In this document: piece by piece, positions 12,601 to 23,425 of the stretch | How positions within the stretch are numbered: position 1 is the stretch's first letter | Layout of the letters: the number at the start of each line of letters is the position of its first letter | The notes under the pieces: generated by a model | Databases searched by the model: none | Told to the model about the DNA's origin: nothing | Seen by the model: only the letters and a program-made list of their open reading frames with translations | Program-made: the position numbers and the translations under genes | Assembly (NCBI GenBank): GCA_904066235.2 | Contig: CAJFCV020000005.1 | Coordinates: 4,397,501-4,461,500, forward strand | Length of the DNA: 64,000 bases | Source: Bursaphelenchus xylophilus | Taxonomy: Eukaryota > Nematoda > Chromadorea > Rhabditida > Aphelenchoididae | Direction of reading: 5' to 3'

Positions 12601-14878
12601 GTATCATCCATAGATATACCTTCAATATTCAAAGTTTTTTCTTCATCTCCAATTCTTTCAAGTTTCGGGTCGTATTCTCTCTTGGTGCTGGACAAATCCA
12701 GGGTCTCAACCGATGAATCCGAGACTCTCCTTCTTTCTTGTGGCTTCTCCGGTTCTTGAGAAGCCAAATCTTGAGATGCCAGCGTGAGCGTAGTGACCGT
12801 TGTCGACGAATCATCATCGTAATCCATGTCCGACACTTCACCACTATCATCTTTCAAATCTTTTTTGGCGACTAAAACACTATTTCATTGCTATTTTGTA
12901 ACTTACAAAAGTCGAAGAAGTCGTCTTTGCAGGGATTATGACACTTCCTTATCTTCTCCATGTCTTCTTTGACATCAAATTCGGTTTCCGAATCCGATGC
13001 GGGGACAAAATCATCGTCAATGCTGACGCTAGAATCCGAATCTTGAACTTGGGTTGACGTCAAATTAAAGAAAGTCATTCTGAGACCTGAAAAAACAGTA
13101 AAAATTAACAAAAAAAAGTTTACAAATAAATTTTTAGACTATCTAAAACAATATAAGCGACTCACAATCCCTTTCCTTGGCTTCTTCATCCTCCAGTTCC
13201 TCTTCAAACTCATCTTCCTCTTCATATTCGATCTCTTCCTCCACCAAATCATCTTCTTCTTCATCCAATTCCTCTTCCGATTCTTCGATCGACTCGTCAC
13301 TCTTCTCCAACGATTTCTCCTCCTTCTCCTTGCTTTGATCCTTTTCTGATACCACATTTTGTGACATAGTCTCTTCTCTTCTGACACTGTTTTCCTTATC
13401 TTCTAATCCAAATGAAAAATCGTCCTGGTCAACCAATTTGAAGCTGGAAAATCGATTGACCGGAGCTGTTTTCTTTTCTTCTGGGCTTTCTAGAATGTCA
13501 TAGACTTCATCGACTCTCAGACGGCTGAAGACATCAGTATTGGCCATCATCTCTTCATCCTCGTCCAAATTCTCAACTTGAACATCAATTTCGACATGAA
13601 CTCTACTAATTTTAGTGTGACATGGCTTGGCTACAGCGACATCCCGGGATCTGTCATGTTTTTCTTCATCAACAAGATATGTTCTCTCTTCTTGTTCCAC
13701 ATCTTTCACACTTGGAGCTCTCTTTCCTCTTCTATTTGACATTTTTTTACCTTCTCCATGACTTCCAAATCCTCTCGTATTATTCGACCTGTCTCTGCAA
13801 ACTTCGTTTTTCTCCTTCTGATTAGCTGATTTGGCCTTCCTCGGTTTTTTTGGACGTTCTGGCTTCATTGTGACCTCTTCTTCATGACCAATATCGTCGT
13901 TGATTTGGAAGGTCCCGAAAGCACTGTTGCCTTGAGAATCTGCCTTCTGAGGAGTTGAAATATCAGAGAGTATGTAACGGCTCGTCGAATCAGTTGGGGC
14001 GCTTGTTTTCTTTTCAGATTCCGCAATAAAAGTGGCTTCAAACGGGCGTTCTCCAACATTAGAGACGGCGGATAAGTTTATATCAGTGCAATCGGCAGTT
14101 TCCACGGATGAGAGACGTGTGGACTCCAACTTCGTGCTCTTAGTTGAAGTCTGCATCTGTGGAAAATTACCTCTATCTATTGAAAGTTTCTTCTGAAGAA
14201 AGGTTTTTGCAGACGGGAAGTTGCATGGAGTGATGTTCATTTGATCTAAAACGGCATTCAAATGTCAGTTAGAACAAGAAAATATCCAAAACTTCCCCAA
14301 AAACTAGTCTTGTCAGCTAAATTATATTATCCTACCTGCTGGTGGAAGACCCTCGGATTTGGAAGTCCCTGCACCATTCGTCGCTGGACGAAGACCATTT
14401 ACAACTGGTTGAACCACTAAAAACAGAAGTAAAGTAAATAACAGTAAAAACGTACTGCACAAAGACCGCTTATTTTCCTTCAAATCAGCTATAGTTTGCT
14501 CGAAGAATGAGATCGTCGAAGTTTCAACGCTGGAATCGTCCGCCGCATATCCAGCTAGCGTTTCGTCTCGCTTGATAATCTTCCTTCTTCTGACTGTTCT
14601 CTTGGCTAAAACAAGATGCTTGAATGACCCCAATGTTATCTAAACATGAAGAAGAAAGAGACGATCTTACACTTTCCGCTTGCTCCTGTTGGCTTGATAG
14701 AGTGGACTGGTGGGAGAACTCGTTGATCCAGTGGTGTTCTTCGCAGAGGAAGAGGGATTTTCGACTTGTGAGGTGCTAAAACGTACTCTTACATTCACCT
14801 TGCTACCTAAAAAGCGAAAAATCAATGCAAAATCTTACGCTTGGCATTAGGATCATTTATGTTAGCATTATTGGACAT
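9696..14878 (-). CDS. gcna-1: GCNA-like protein: acidic disordered region, SprT protease-like domain, zinc ribbon
   Basis: Twelve exons keep phase throughout (14878-14839, 14806-14673, 14639-14456, 14416-14336, 14245-13166, 13086-12907, 12871-12504, 11664-11034, 10993-10872, 10778-10558, 10046-9933, 9852-9696) and give 1045 residues. About the first 840 are low-complexity and very rich in Glu, Asp, Ser and Lys. The SprT domain follows: a helix with LFSLFNKAIFEDK, a strand ending in LEWNGR, then the zinc-binding HEMCHA (HExxH) and HGPRF. The C-terminus has the family's zinc ribbon (YICQDLCC ... DRCPSCSNG). GCNA proteins act in germ-cell nuclei against DNA-protein crosslinks; that role is family knowledge, not visible here. 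The exon 2 donor must be GTGTAAG at 14672 to keep frame. The start was chosen as the first ATG of exon 1. An HMG box, present in some relatives, is not seen. Confidence 0.85.
10078..10507. mobile_element. hAT-like non-autonomous element in a GCNA intron
   Basis: The 15-base ends CAGAGATTGCCACGG and their inverse bound a 430-bp insert. It is flanked by a perfect 8-bp direct repeat, CCCATGAC, at 10070-10077 and 10508-10515. An 8-bp duplication with ends starting CAG is the hAT signature. The interior is built from many GGCTCC/GGAGCC units in opposite orientation near the two ends (about 10090-10210 and 10378-10490). There is no transposase frame. It lies within the intron between the SprT exon and the zinc-ribbon exon. 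Confidence 0.8.
11776..11931. mobile_element. Short inverted-repeat element (MITE), TA-flanked
   Basis: A 156-bp insert has ends reading TCAGTCTGTCGGGAAAATAA and a near-perfect inverse (one-base indel and one substitution). It is flanked by TA at 11774-11775 and 11932-11933, consistent with a Tc1/mariner-like MITE. The core is GC-rich with many GCGA and CGCG words, in contrast to the surrounding AT-rich intron of the GCNA gene. Confidence 0.65.
11949..12360. mobile_element. 412-bp inverted-repeat element (MITE)
   Basis: It begins GAAGTACTCCAAGTGCGACG at 11949 and ends with the exact inverse at 12341-12360. The interior (around 12120-12260) resembles part of the first intron of the acetyltransferase gene at about 30137-30236, and its left part resembles 868-895, so it belongs to a dispersed family. 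No clear target duplication is seen, and no coding capacity. It sits in the 839-nt GCNA intron beside the 156-bp element. Confidence 0.7.
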
Positions 14879-17302
14879 TTTCAGCTGCTCCGACTAAATC
14901 CCCGACCAGTTGAGACAAAAACCCGGCCGGAGACAACGGAAAAATTGTAAAATGTCAGAGAAATCAAAAGACGTTTTTTGAACTGGGAAAACTCCCGCCG
15001 AATGGAACCAAGTGCCACAAATTGATTTCCACCCGTGTTTACAACTTCATTTGTGATTGTAAGTGCCTATATGTATCGACATTTATTTTATTGTTTCCTC
15101 ATTTTGCTTGTTTTCAAAGGCGAAAAGATCAGTTTTCCCTTCTCCCGCACATTTCTCCACTTACTATAAAGTAATTGACGTCCGAATCCACGGACAGGTG
15201 CCCAAAAATTGTTTGTATGACCTTGGGATCGCACTCAACCTAATGTAAATACAAGATCACCTCGTTTCCTCGTGGAAACCCGAGTAAATACATTAAAATA
15301 GCCATGTGGAAGGTAGTTGAGTTATTTTGATGGGTTGAAAGACCAAAATTCTTACTCTGAGATGACTATTGTAATAGATTTACTGTAAATATTATCTTCT
15401 GATTTACGTATACTTATTATATTTTCTTATATTCACCACCGCTGAGGCCCCGTTCTATCGCGCATGTTAGCCGAGGGGCAGTCGGTTATCTTTTCGCTCG
15501 AAAAGTCGCGAGTTCGACTCCCACCAGAATCAAATTTCCATTCGGCCTGTTTTGAGGCCGAAAGGAGCCACAATTCTGGCAAAGAATCGACCGGTCGGCA
15601 TGGAATATGTTGTCGCGCGTGTGAAGAGAGCGCCAACACCATTGATGTCTGATACATTTTCCGTCTCTGATCTGTTTTCGGTTTTATTTTCGAATCTGCA
15701 CAAATTTTCGGGGAAAAATAAGATTTTTGGTCTCTTCTCGTCTTTTTCGATAATCGTAAAGGCAAAGAGAAGGTATTATAATTGTTGTCAAGTCCTTTTA
15801 TAGTTTTGTGATCTTTTTGTGCAGTCCGGTGTAAAAATTTAGGGTCGAGAGACAATGGAATGTGAGGAGAGGCGAGCAGAGAAATTTTTGTTTTTTCGCA
15901 ATATCTTTGCGAGTATCCCCGCTTTTTTGTAGAAGTTTATACATTATTGAAATTTAAATTAGTGCCGAATCTCCTCAAAATCTTTGCTCTGTCATTCGAG
16001 CGCCTTTAAGATAGTTTTTTTACTTTTTTTATGGCGTTATCTAATAAATTACCGTAATTTATGGACGTAGTGTTGAAATCGTGTCCTCAATGACGTCCAA
16101 GTTCCGTTCGCAAGAGATCTTCGAAGCAAAAACAGCATAGAAAACGACAGGCGCTGCTTTTTTTCTCTGGCCAGAAATATTTTTGACTCTCTTTTTATTT
16201 GTCGCTCTTTCCGAACGTCTTTTTTATTCCAATTTGCATCGAAAACGGCCACTCTTTTTGCGTTATTTACAGTTTTAGAGATTCAGATTTTTATAGAAGC
16301 TGTATCTGGATGAAAATCTGAATTTGGCCGCTTCTCTGGTCTAATTCTTGGCCGGAATAAGGGCAAAAAATTCTTTGGAAAAACATGTTTTCATAGGGGG
16401 CGTTCTCTTCGGCCCTCTCAAAAGTCCACAGTGAACGTATCCTTTCGTGTGTTTACCCGCTTTTCATGCACTTACAGGAACACACGTGCATGGAGAAATC
16501 ACTAGTTTTAACGGGTATTTGAAGCGATTTCAAGGGAGTTGTAGCGACTTGAGTGTGCTCTGATAAGGCCCTAAGGCGAGGGTAAAACGTTCGCTTTTTG
16601 TTTTGCTCTTTTTCCCTGAGGGCATTAGCAAATTTTTGGGAAGGGAAAACGTGAGGAGACAATGCTTGGATTGGGATGAAACTTTGTAGAAATGGGGGGC
16701 CTAGAAAACTGTTTTCTGAGACATTTATGTATAGATGGGGGCTTAGAAGACTGTTTTCTGAGATTTTTATAGAGTTTATGGTTGATAAAGAGTTTTTTTG
16801 GTCGAAATTTAAAAAATAAATTAAAATTTTCATCGAAAAAGTCAAAAATTTTGCCTTGAAATTTTCTGGGAGATATTCAACTTTAGCCAAAAGTTATGAA
16901 ATGGAGAGAGAATCCGTCAAAAAATGCTTCTTCTCTATAAATACGCGAACTTTTTGCTGATGAAGCCGATTTTTTTTTGAAATTTTGCCATCTTCATTTT
17001 GAAGAACCTGCCGTTTAACTGTCCAAAATTTTTTTGAATTTTTGAGAGTTTTTTTATTCAAAAAATCATTTCTGTTTCCACACAACGCGGTCTAAACATG
17101 TTTCCTCTCCTTATTCCCCTGAGGGCAGAAATCTTTAACTTGTGTTTTATTTGCACGTTTTCCAAAAGAAGGAGGGGTCCCACGTGAAATTTAATTTTTG
17201 TCGAGAATTTGTTACAACAATTTAGGGCTTAAAAGAGTAAAAGAGAAGTTCCAGTTTAGTTTCTCTGTCCAATAATTCTTTTCCGAACCTTGTTTCCTAC
17301 AA
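14879..17302. other. Intergenic, no gene seen
   Basis: No protein-coding model is supported. It holds a tRNA-like segment (15459-15528) and a small direct repeat near 16690-16775, in which two copies of a roughly 38-base unit containing CTGTTTTCTGAGA lie back to back. The GCNA promoter must lie just right of 14878, but no element was recognised. Confidence 0.45.
15459..15528 (+). other. tRNA-like segment (possible tRNA-derived SINE head)
   Basis: A-box-like TTAGCCGAGGGGCAGTCGG (from 15467) and B-box-like GAGTTCGACTCCC (15510-15522) have the spacing of a tRNA gene, and an anticodon-arm-like stem CTTTT/AAAAG lies between them. The acceptor stem does not pair well and the anticodon loop lacks the expected T33. 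It is therefore more likely a tRNA-derived repeat or a pseudogene than a working tRNA. Confidence 0.4.
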
Positions 17303-18548
17303 TTAACCCTTTCCGGACGAGTCGGCACGTATATATTAGAATGAAAGAGGGTACCCTGCTGAGTAACGGCATAATAGTGGTTCAGCCCATCGAAGCGTTA
17401 TTTGGGACTTATGACAAAAAATGTCCTGAAAAGTACCCCCACTTGACATATCACTTTTAAAATTCTTGCGGCATGCTGTAAATCGGAAACTACCCCTGAA
17501 TTAAAGTCGAGGAGTCCTAGTATTGTTACATCCAAGAACTGTCCAAATCCGAGCACCATAGAATTTGTTATGGATTTTTGGAAATTGAATTTTTAATTTT
17601 GGTCAATTTTGGACCTAAAATCAAGTATATCTTCCGCCGGTATCAACCATTTCGGTCCAAATGTGGTTTTTCCGAATCTATTGTGATGTTAGCTTCTTAC
17701 TAGAATATTTCCAGAAAAAACCTATGAGGCATATTTCTGTAAAACGCGAAAATGTTGAAAGTGTAAAGGTTTCATCGTATAAAATGTCGTCGCGAGCCGC
17801 GAAGGGACGGGCGCAGCTCGAAACGAGAAAATAATAAAAAAAATTTGAGAAATTTGATTTTAGTGTGAAACCAAATTAAAACCGATGGAAATTGCCTGAA
17901 AACAGAGTAAAAGTATAAAAATGACATTTAGGTAACGTTTGTGTGCTATTCCTGTCTGTATTTCGTGTTGAATCATCTTGTTGACACTAAAATAATATTT
18001 ATCAAAGAAAAAATTATTATTTTCTTGTTTCAAGCTGCGCCCGTTCCTTCGCGGCTCGCGGCGACATTTTATACGATCAAACCTTTACACTTTCAACATT
18101 TCCGCGTTTTACAGAAATATGCCTCATAGGTTTTTTCTGGAAATATTCTAGTAAGAAGCTAACATCACAATAGATTCGGAAAAACCACATTTGGACCGAA
18201 ATGGTTGATACCGGCGGAAGATATACTTGATTTTAGGTCCAAAATTGACCAAAATTAAAAATTCAATTTCCAAAAATCCATAACAAATTCTATGGTGCTC
18301 GGATTTGGACAGTTCTTGGATGTAACAATACTAGGACTCCTCGACTTTAATTCAGGGGTAGTTTCCGATTTACAGCATGTCGCAAGAATTTTAAAAGTGA
18401 TATGTCAAGTGGGGGTACTTTTCAGGACATTTTTTGTCATAAGTCCCAAATAACGCTTCGATGGGCTGAACCACTATTATGCCGTTACTCAGTAGGGTAC
18501 CCTCTTTCATTCTAATATATACGTGCCGACTCGTCCGGAAAGGGTTAA
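17303..18548. mobile_element. Palindromic piggyBac-like element (TTAA target)
   Basis: TTAA at 17303-17306 is followed by CCCTTTCCGGACGAG, and the inverse ends in GGG followed by TTAA at 18545-18548. TTAA duplication and CCC ends are the piggyBac signature. The two arms (17307-17818 and 18033-18544) are about 512 bp each and almost identical inverses, differing by a few substitutions and small indels, around a spacer of about 215 bp. No transposase frame is present, so the element is non-autonomous. The close match of the arms suggests recent insertion or ongoing conversion. Confidence 0.85.
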
Positions 18549-19187
18549 TCAATTTTAAAGTGTATAAAAGCGGCAGTAATTTCTTGTTGTCTCTCTTTTT
18601 ACTTATTTTCGTGCTTATTTTAGGTCGAATCTCCCCAAATGCTGATAATCTCTTGCTAATTCCCCTATCAGCACGAATAAACAAACAAAAGATGTATGTC
18701 TTCGGTGTCGTTTAGTACAGGCGTGGTGTTGTTTTTGTGTCATTCTGCTGCTGGGAAATCTAAATTTACTTTGTTTACGCTTCTCTTAATTAGCAATTTC
18801 TAATTTTGGCCACGTGTTTGGCCTTTGGGAGATATTATTTTTTGTGGGTCAACGTCAAATTGCGCAAAAAATGGTGATTTTACACAAAATCATTACGAAA
18901 AAGGCCTGTTTGATGTCCTTATCGAGATTTTGAACTCTTTTACACCGCCACAGATTTCGCCCCATGTGTTTTTTACGGTCAACAAAACAAAAAACACCTG
19001 ACTCGCAACAAAATATGTTGTATGTTTGGGCCAAAGATGACCCTCTTCTTCCTCAAAATATGCTCTTTTTTCGAATTGGCCTTTTCCTTTTTTCAATGTC
19101 GTGTTGTGGTTGTAAATATGCTATATTTGGACTGTAATGTCATCGTCTTTGATTACAATATGAGATTGATTTAGGGGTAAAAATAAA
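18549..19187. other. Intergenic upstream of the SLC22-like gene
   Basis: No coding model or repeat is supported here. The 3' splice-like GATTTAG ends at 19173, 14 bases before the next ATG, and could be a trans-splice site. Confidence 0.4.
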
Positions 19188-22100
19188 ATGGAAGAAACCG
19201 AGGAGTTTGTGAACAAGGATGTTGGCCAAGAGCTGAAACAGCTAAAATTGGACGATCTGTTCAGACTTGGCAAGTATGCGGCGTTGGTTTCGATCACTGC
19301 TGAGTTCTTGATCCTTTTGCAGCTGGGAAATATGTTCTACATGATGTATGCAGGTAAGAAATTTGAGCTGGAAACATCTTGTTTTTATGCAAATTATTGT
19401 TGGATATCTTGGCTTTCCTTGCAAAGGGAGAGCTAGGATTTTCATCAATGTATTTCTAGCCTATTTAAAGTTTGCATGCAAATTTTGAAGTGTCTTGTAA
19501 AACTTTGTCGGGTACAGTCACCCTATTAATCCAATAACAAGTATAATATAAAAATATAAAATTTATAATCATCGTTTTTCCAGGAGTCGAGCCAGGTCTT
19601 GTCAGTTGTGGTCCAGTAAATCTCCAGAACTTCACTCATCGAAAAGACCGTTGCGAAGCCTTTGCTCAGGCCAAAGATCGTTATAAGTGTACTCCCGAGC
19701 TGAACATCCAATTCAACAGTGTGAGTTCGGATTGGAATTACATTTGTGCGGACGTGAGGCAAGTGAAACGAAGTATTTCCTGGCAAATGTTGGCCATTAT
19801 TCCTGGTGCTGTGATCGGCGGTCAACTCTCGGATCTTTATGGACGAAGAAGAGTAGGTTTTTATTGTAGTAGGTCATCTAATTTTTAAATATGGGATGCC
19901 AAGTGTAATGTAATTCGCTATTTTTTTATATATCTTTATCGGGTTTTACATTTGAACCCCCCCCCCCCATTTTTCTCAAAATCGATTTTTTTTGATATTA
20001 CACTTAACCTAGTATAATATTGATCTTGATAATCTTTCCCTTTCCAGATTATGCTGGTTGGAATCCTCTGTGTGATGGTTTGCCAAGTGCTGGTTTACTT
20101 CTCCCCAGACCTTCTCTGGTTCACAATTATCCGATCAATTACGCAACTCTTTAACGGCGGTATCATAGCCATTCAAATGGTGTTTACTGTCGAGAATCTC
20201 CCGAAAAATCATCGTTTCTGGTTGACGAACTTGATTACTTGGTCCCCCAACATGATTGTCTACGCTCTGATGGCATGGGCCACTCAGAATTGGCAACATT
20301 TGACCTTGCTCATGGCCGCACTGTGCATCCCGGCCTGGATCTTTTTGTTGTAAGTCACGGGGTAATAAAATGTATTAAAATTTAATGTTTAGCTTCCTCT
20401 CGGAATCTCCTCGATTTCTGATTCAGAAACATCGATTCGACGACGCCAAAAGGGAGTTGCAAAGGATCGCCCGGATCGATGGAGTTGTTGTGGCTGAGGA
20501 GATGATGGAGAGAGTGGTGGAGAGCGAGAGGGCGTTGCAGACACAAAAGAAGAAGTCTAAATACTCGTTCATTCATCTGTTCTACACCTGCAGACTGGCT
20601 CGATACACAGTGGCCTTGGCTTTCTCTTTGTAAGTTTTGAAGCAAGGACTAGGCGTCTGAAGTTATATCAGGGTAAAACATGTTACGGCACATGTTGTGT
20701 AAAATGATCTATTAAAATTAAGCTTTTTCTCAGCTAATGTGGCTAAAATCAGCATTAAAATTTGAGGGCTTTCATCAAATTGATATTATTCATGATGATT
20801 TGACTAATTTTTTTGCCAAAATTCAAACTTTGATGGGACCTTTTTACTAACATAATAAAAGTTTTGGCATACTATTTTCTTCATGTCCTAAAATATCCGA
20901 CAAGACAGGAATTTTTACTTTAAAACCCAAAGGTAGTAACTTAGACCTCCCTTTTCCAGATTGACCACCAGTATGTTGAACTACTCGCTGATCTTCAATA
21001 TGGAAAAGCTTTCGGGCTCAATCTACCTTAACACCATCTTCATGGGTCTCTTCCGTTACGGAGTTAACTTTGCTGCTATTGCCGCTGACAAGAACTTCAA
21101 ATGGCTTGGCCGAAAAGCGGTCCACGGATTCGCGGAGGGCGTCTCGATCCTGGCATTGGTGCTGCTGATTACCCTTTATGTTCTTGATATTCAAACTCAA
21201 TACAGATCCCTGATTACAGTCACAATTATTCTGGTCTTGGGAATGACGACTTTGTTGTATGTGAGCAATGGTTTGCTTTCCTCGGAGCTGTTCCCAACGG
21301 GAATCAGAAACTTGTCCTTCTCGTTTGGCCAGGTGTTCAGTAGGATTGGTGTTGTTATTGCGCCACAACTCTTCTTCTTGGTGAGTCCATTTAGATTATT
21401 TTACGGCTATCTTGTGAAAATTGATTTTTTAGACATATATGGCTCGGGACTTCTAAATCTCTCCGCAAGAGTCCATCCGAACCCTGGAAATTTAGTCCAA
21501 AGTTAAAAGTTGACAAAAAAGGAGGAGACGACTGAGAAAGGCAGAAATTCTTACAAAGAGAGAAATTGCGCAATGTTATGTCAGATTGCGCAACTTTTAA
21601 CTTTGTACTAAATTTGCAGGGTTCGGATGGACTCTTGCGGAGAGATTTAGAAGTCCCGAGCCATATATAATACAGTGCGCGCCAAAATGATAGAGCCACT
21701 CAGTTTTTCTGGATTTATTCTTTTATGGTTAGGTGGGCCTAGCCGGCATGATGCATATATGCAATAACATCATAGAGATTCACTACGGCCACCATAACTT
21801 AGGACTAGCCGGGCGCCCAATCCAAAAAAAAAATCAAAAATTCGGACCTTTCCCCTCGGTCGACGCGTCAAAATGATAGAGCCACCGGATTTTTCTCCTC
21901 GGTGGGGGCAGGCGGGGATCTATTGGTACTGTAGTCTGTTAATATTACTACTGCTATACACTGCTGATGTGAAAAGGTTACTGTAACTACCGGTCATACG
22001 GTAGCTTTTGGCAAATTTAGAAAATCTTCCAAATTTAGGGTAAAATTGACCGGAAATAAATTTTTCGACGGTTGTATCCTGGTGGAAATACCTTCAAAAC

Positions 22101-23425
22101 ATATTAGAAGGCCTATATTTTCTAACAGTAATCAATTTCCGTCGAACTCACATCGACCACAAACAAAGAATGATATTATGTTACTTTAGTAGATGGACAA
22201 ATTCTATAATATTGCTTATGTATGAGTCTGAGAAGCGGCCCCAGAACTTGTGGTACAATTGCAAGAGGACCATAGATTACAATAACAGGACCGAATACAA
22301 TAATTCCTTTATTCAAATTGCTAGCGGTATTATGAAGTTTACCAAAGTTATACCCGAAAAAACGATATTTTGGTGGCATGACTAGCGTCAGAATATGATG
22401 GCTTCGGGTTTTGAAACGACGAGTGCGGATCCTTTTGTGCGTAACGTAGCATGATTAACTCAACAATAACGTAATGATAAACAACTACAGAGAAACTTTG
22501 GTGTAGTCATCTAGAGAACCAGAATTGCTTCTCTTGTGGCATTATTCCTAGGGTGTACGAGACTTTACAGCCTTTCCAGGTTAAATGAAAATATTCTATA
22601 TCGTGTGTTGCAGTCTAGCAGGAAGTTTGGTTTTACCTCCATGCTCCCTCATTGGCATAATCGACATTATTATAGAGTCTGTCCATCTACTAAAGTAACA
22701 TAATATCATTCTTTGTTTATGGTGGATGTGAGTTCGACGGAAATTGATTACTGTTAGAAAATATAGGCCTTCTAATATGTTTTGAAGGTATTTCCACCAG
22801 GATACAACCGTCGAAAAATTTATTTCCGGTCAATTTTACCCTAAATTTGGAAGATTTTCTAAATTTGCCAAAAGCTACCGCATGACCGGTAGTTACAGTA
22901 ACCTTTTCACATCAGCAGTGTATAGCAGTAGTAATATTAACAGACTACAGTACCAATAGATCCCCGCCTGCCCCCACCGAGGAGAAAAATCCGGTGGCTC
23001 TATCATTTTGACGCGTCGACCGAGGGGAAAGGTCCGAATTTTTGATTTTTTTTTGGATTGGGCGCCCGGCTAGTCCTAAGTTATGGTGGCCGTAGTGAAT
23101 CTCTATGATGTTATTGCATATATGCATCATGCCGGCTAGGCCCACCTAACCATAAAAGAATAAATCCAGAAAAACTGAGTGGCTCTATCATTTTGGCGCG
23201 CACTGTATTTGCTGTTTATTTCAGGCCGACTTCTGGAGTCCCCTTCCTTACATCACTTTGGTGGTGATTGCTTCTTTAGATTTCATTTTGTTCTACTTCA
23301 ACACCGAAGAGACCAAAGGAAAGCCAATGCCGGATTCGATGCCTCCAAGGGAGCAGAGTTGGCTCGGTCGCAAGAAGCTCGACCAGGAACTTTTGGATGT
23401 CGAGAAGAAGACGGAGAACAACTAA
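19188..23425 (+). CDS. SLC22-type organic ion transporter (MFS)
   Basis: Six exons (19188-19353, 19584-19852, 20048-20349, 20393-20629, 20960-21380, 23225-23425) give 531 residues, typical of organic cation/anion transporters. After a short acidic N-terminus and the first helix comes a cysteine-rich extracellular loop (about residues 57-115). Next comes the MFS signature GGQLSDLYGRRR, four helices, then ESPRFLIQ leading into a long charged cytosolic loop. Six more helices contain SSELFPTGIRN, the family's second conserved motif, and the protein ends in a charged tail. It should act in the plasma membrane on small organic ions; the substrate cannot be read. Intron 3 is only 43 nt while the last intron is 1844 nt and is almost wholly transposon. 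An AATAAA lies at 23677-23682. Confidence 0.85.
21435..21669. mobile_element. Short palindromic element in the last SLC22 intron
   Basis: Inverted repeats of about 77 bp (21436-21512 and 21592-21669) begin TATATGGCTCGGGACTTC and enclose about 80 bp. The flanks are TA-rich, consistent with TA target choice. It has no coding capacity. It lies three bases from the larger element that follows, so one may have inserted beside or into the other. Confidence 0.7.
21673..23205. mobile_element. 1.5-kb palindromic Tc1/mariner-like element
   Basis: The ends CAGTGCGCGCCAAAATGATA and inverse are flanked by TA at 21671-21672 and 23206-23207. The arms are about 540 bp each (to about 22210, and from about 22667) and nearly identical inverses. 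The repeat TCAAAATGATAGAGCCAC of the terminus recurs internally near 21870. The unpaired centre of about 455 bp shows no intact transposase frame. It accounts for most of the last SLC22 intron, and a transcript across it could fold into a very long hairpin. Confidence 0.85.

Noticed and set aside
12349..12759. Plus-strand serine-rich open frame
   Set aside because: It is the antisense of the acidic GCNA exon 7; Glu/Asp codons read backwards give Ser/Phe/Leu runs.
14779..14795. Apparent 17-nt intron in GCNA exon 2 (GTAAGAG...TTTTAG)
   Set aside because: It is far too short to be spliced, and reading through it keeps a sensible frame (VNVRVRFSTSQVEN).
15433..15855. 140-residue minus-strand frame
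   Set aside because: It overlaps the tRNA-like segment (its FDSGGSRTRDF is a typical translation artefact of a tRNA B box) and has no splice context.
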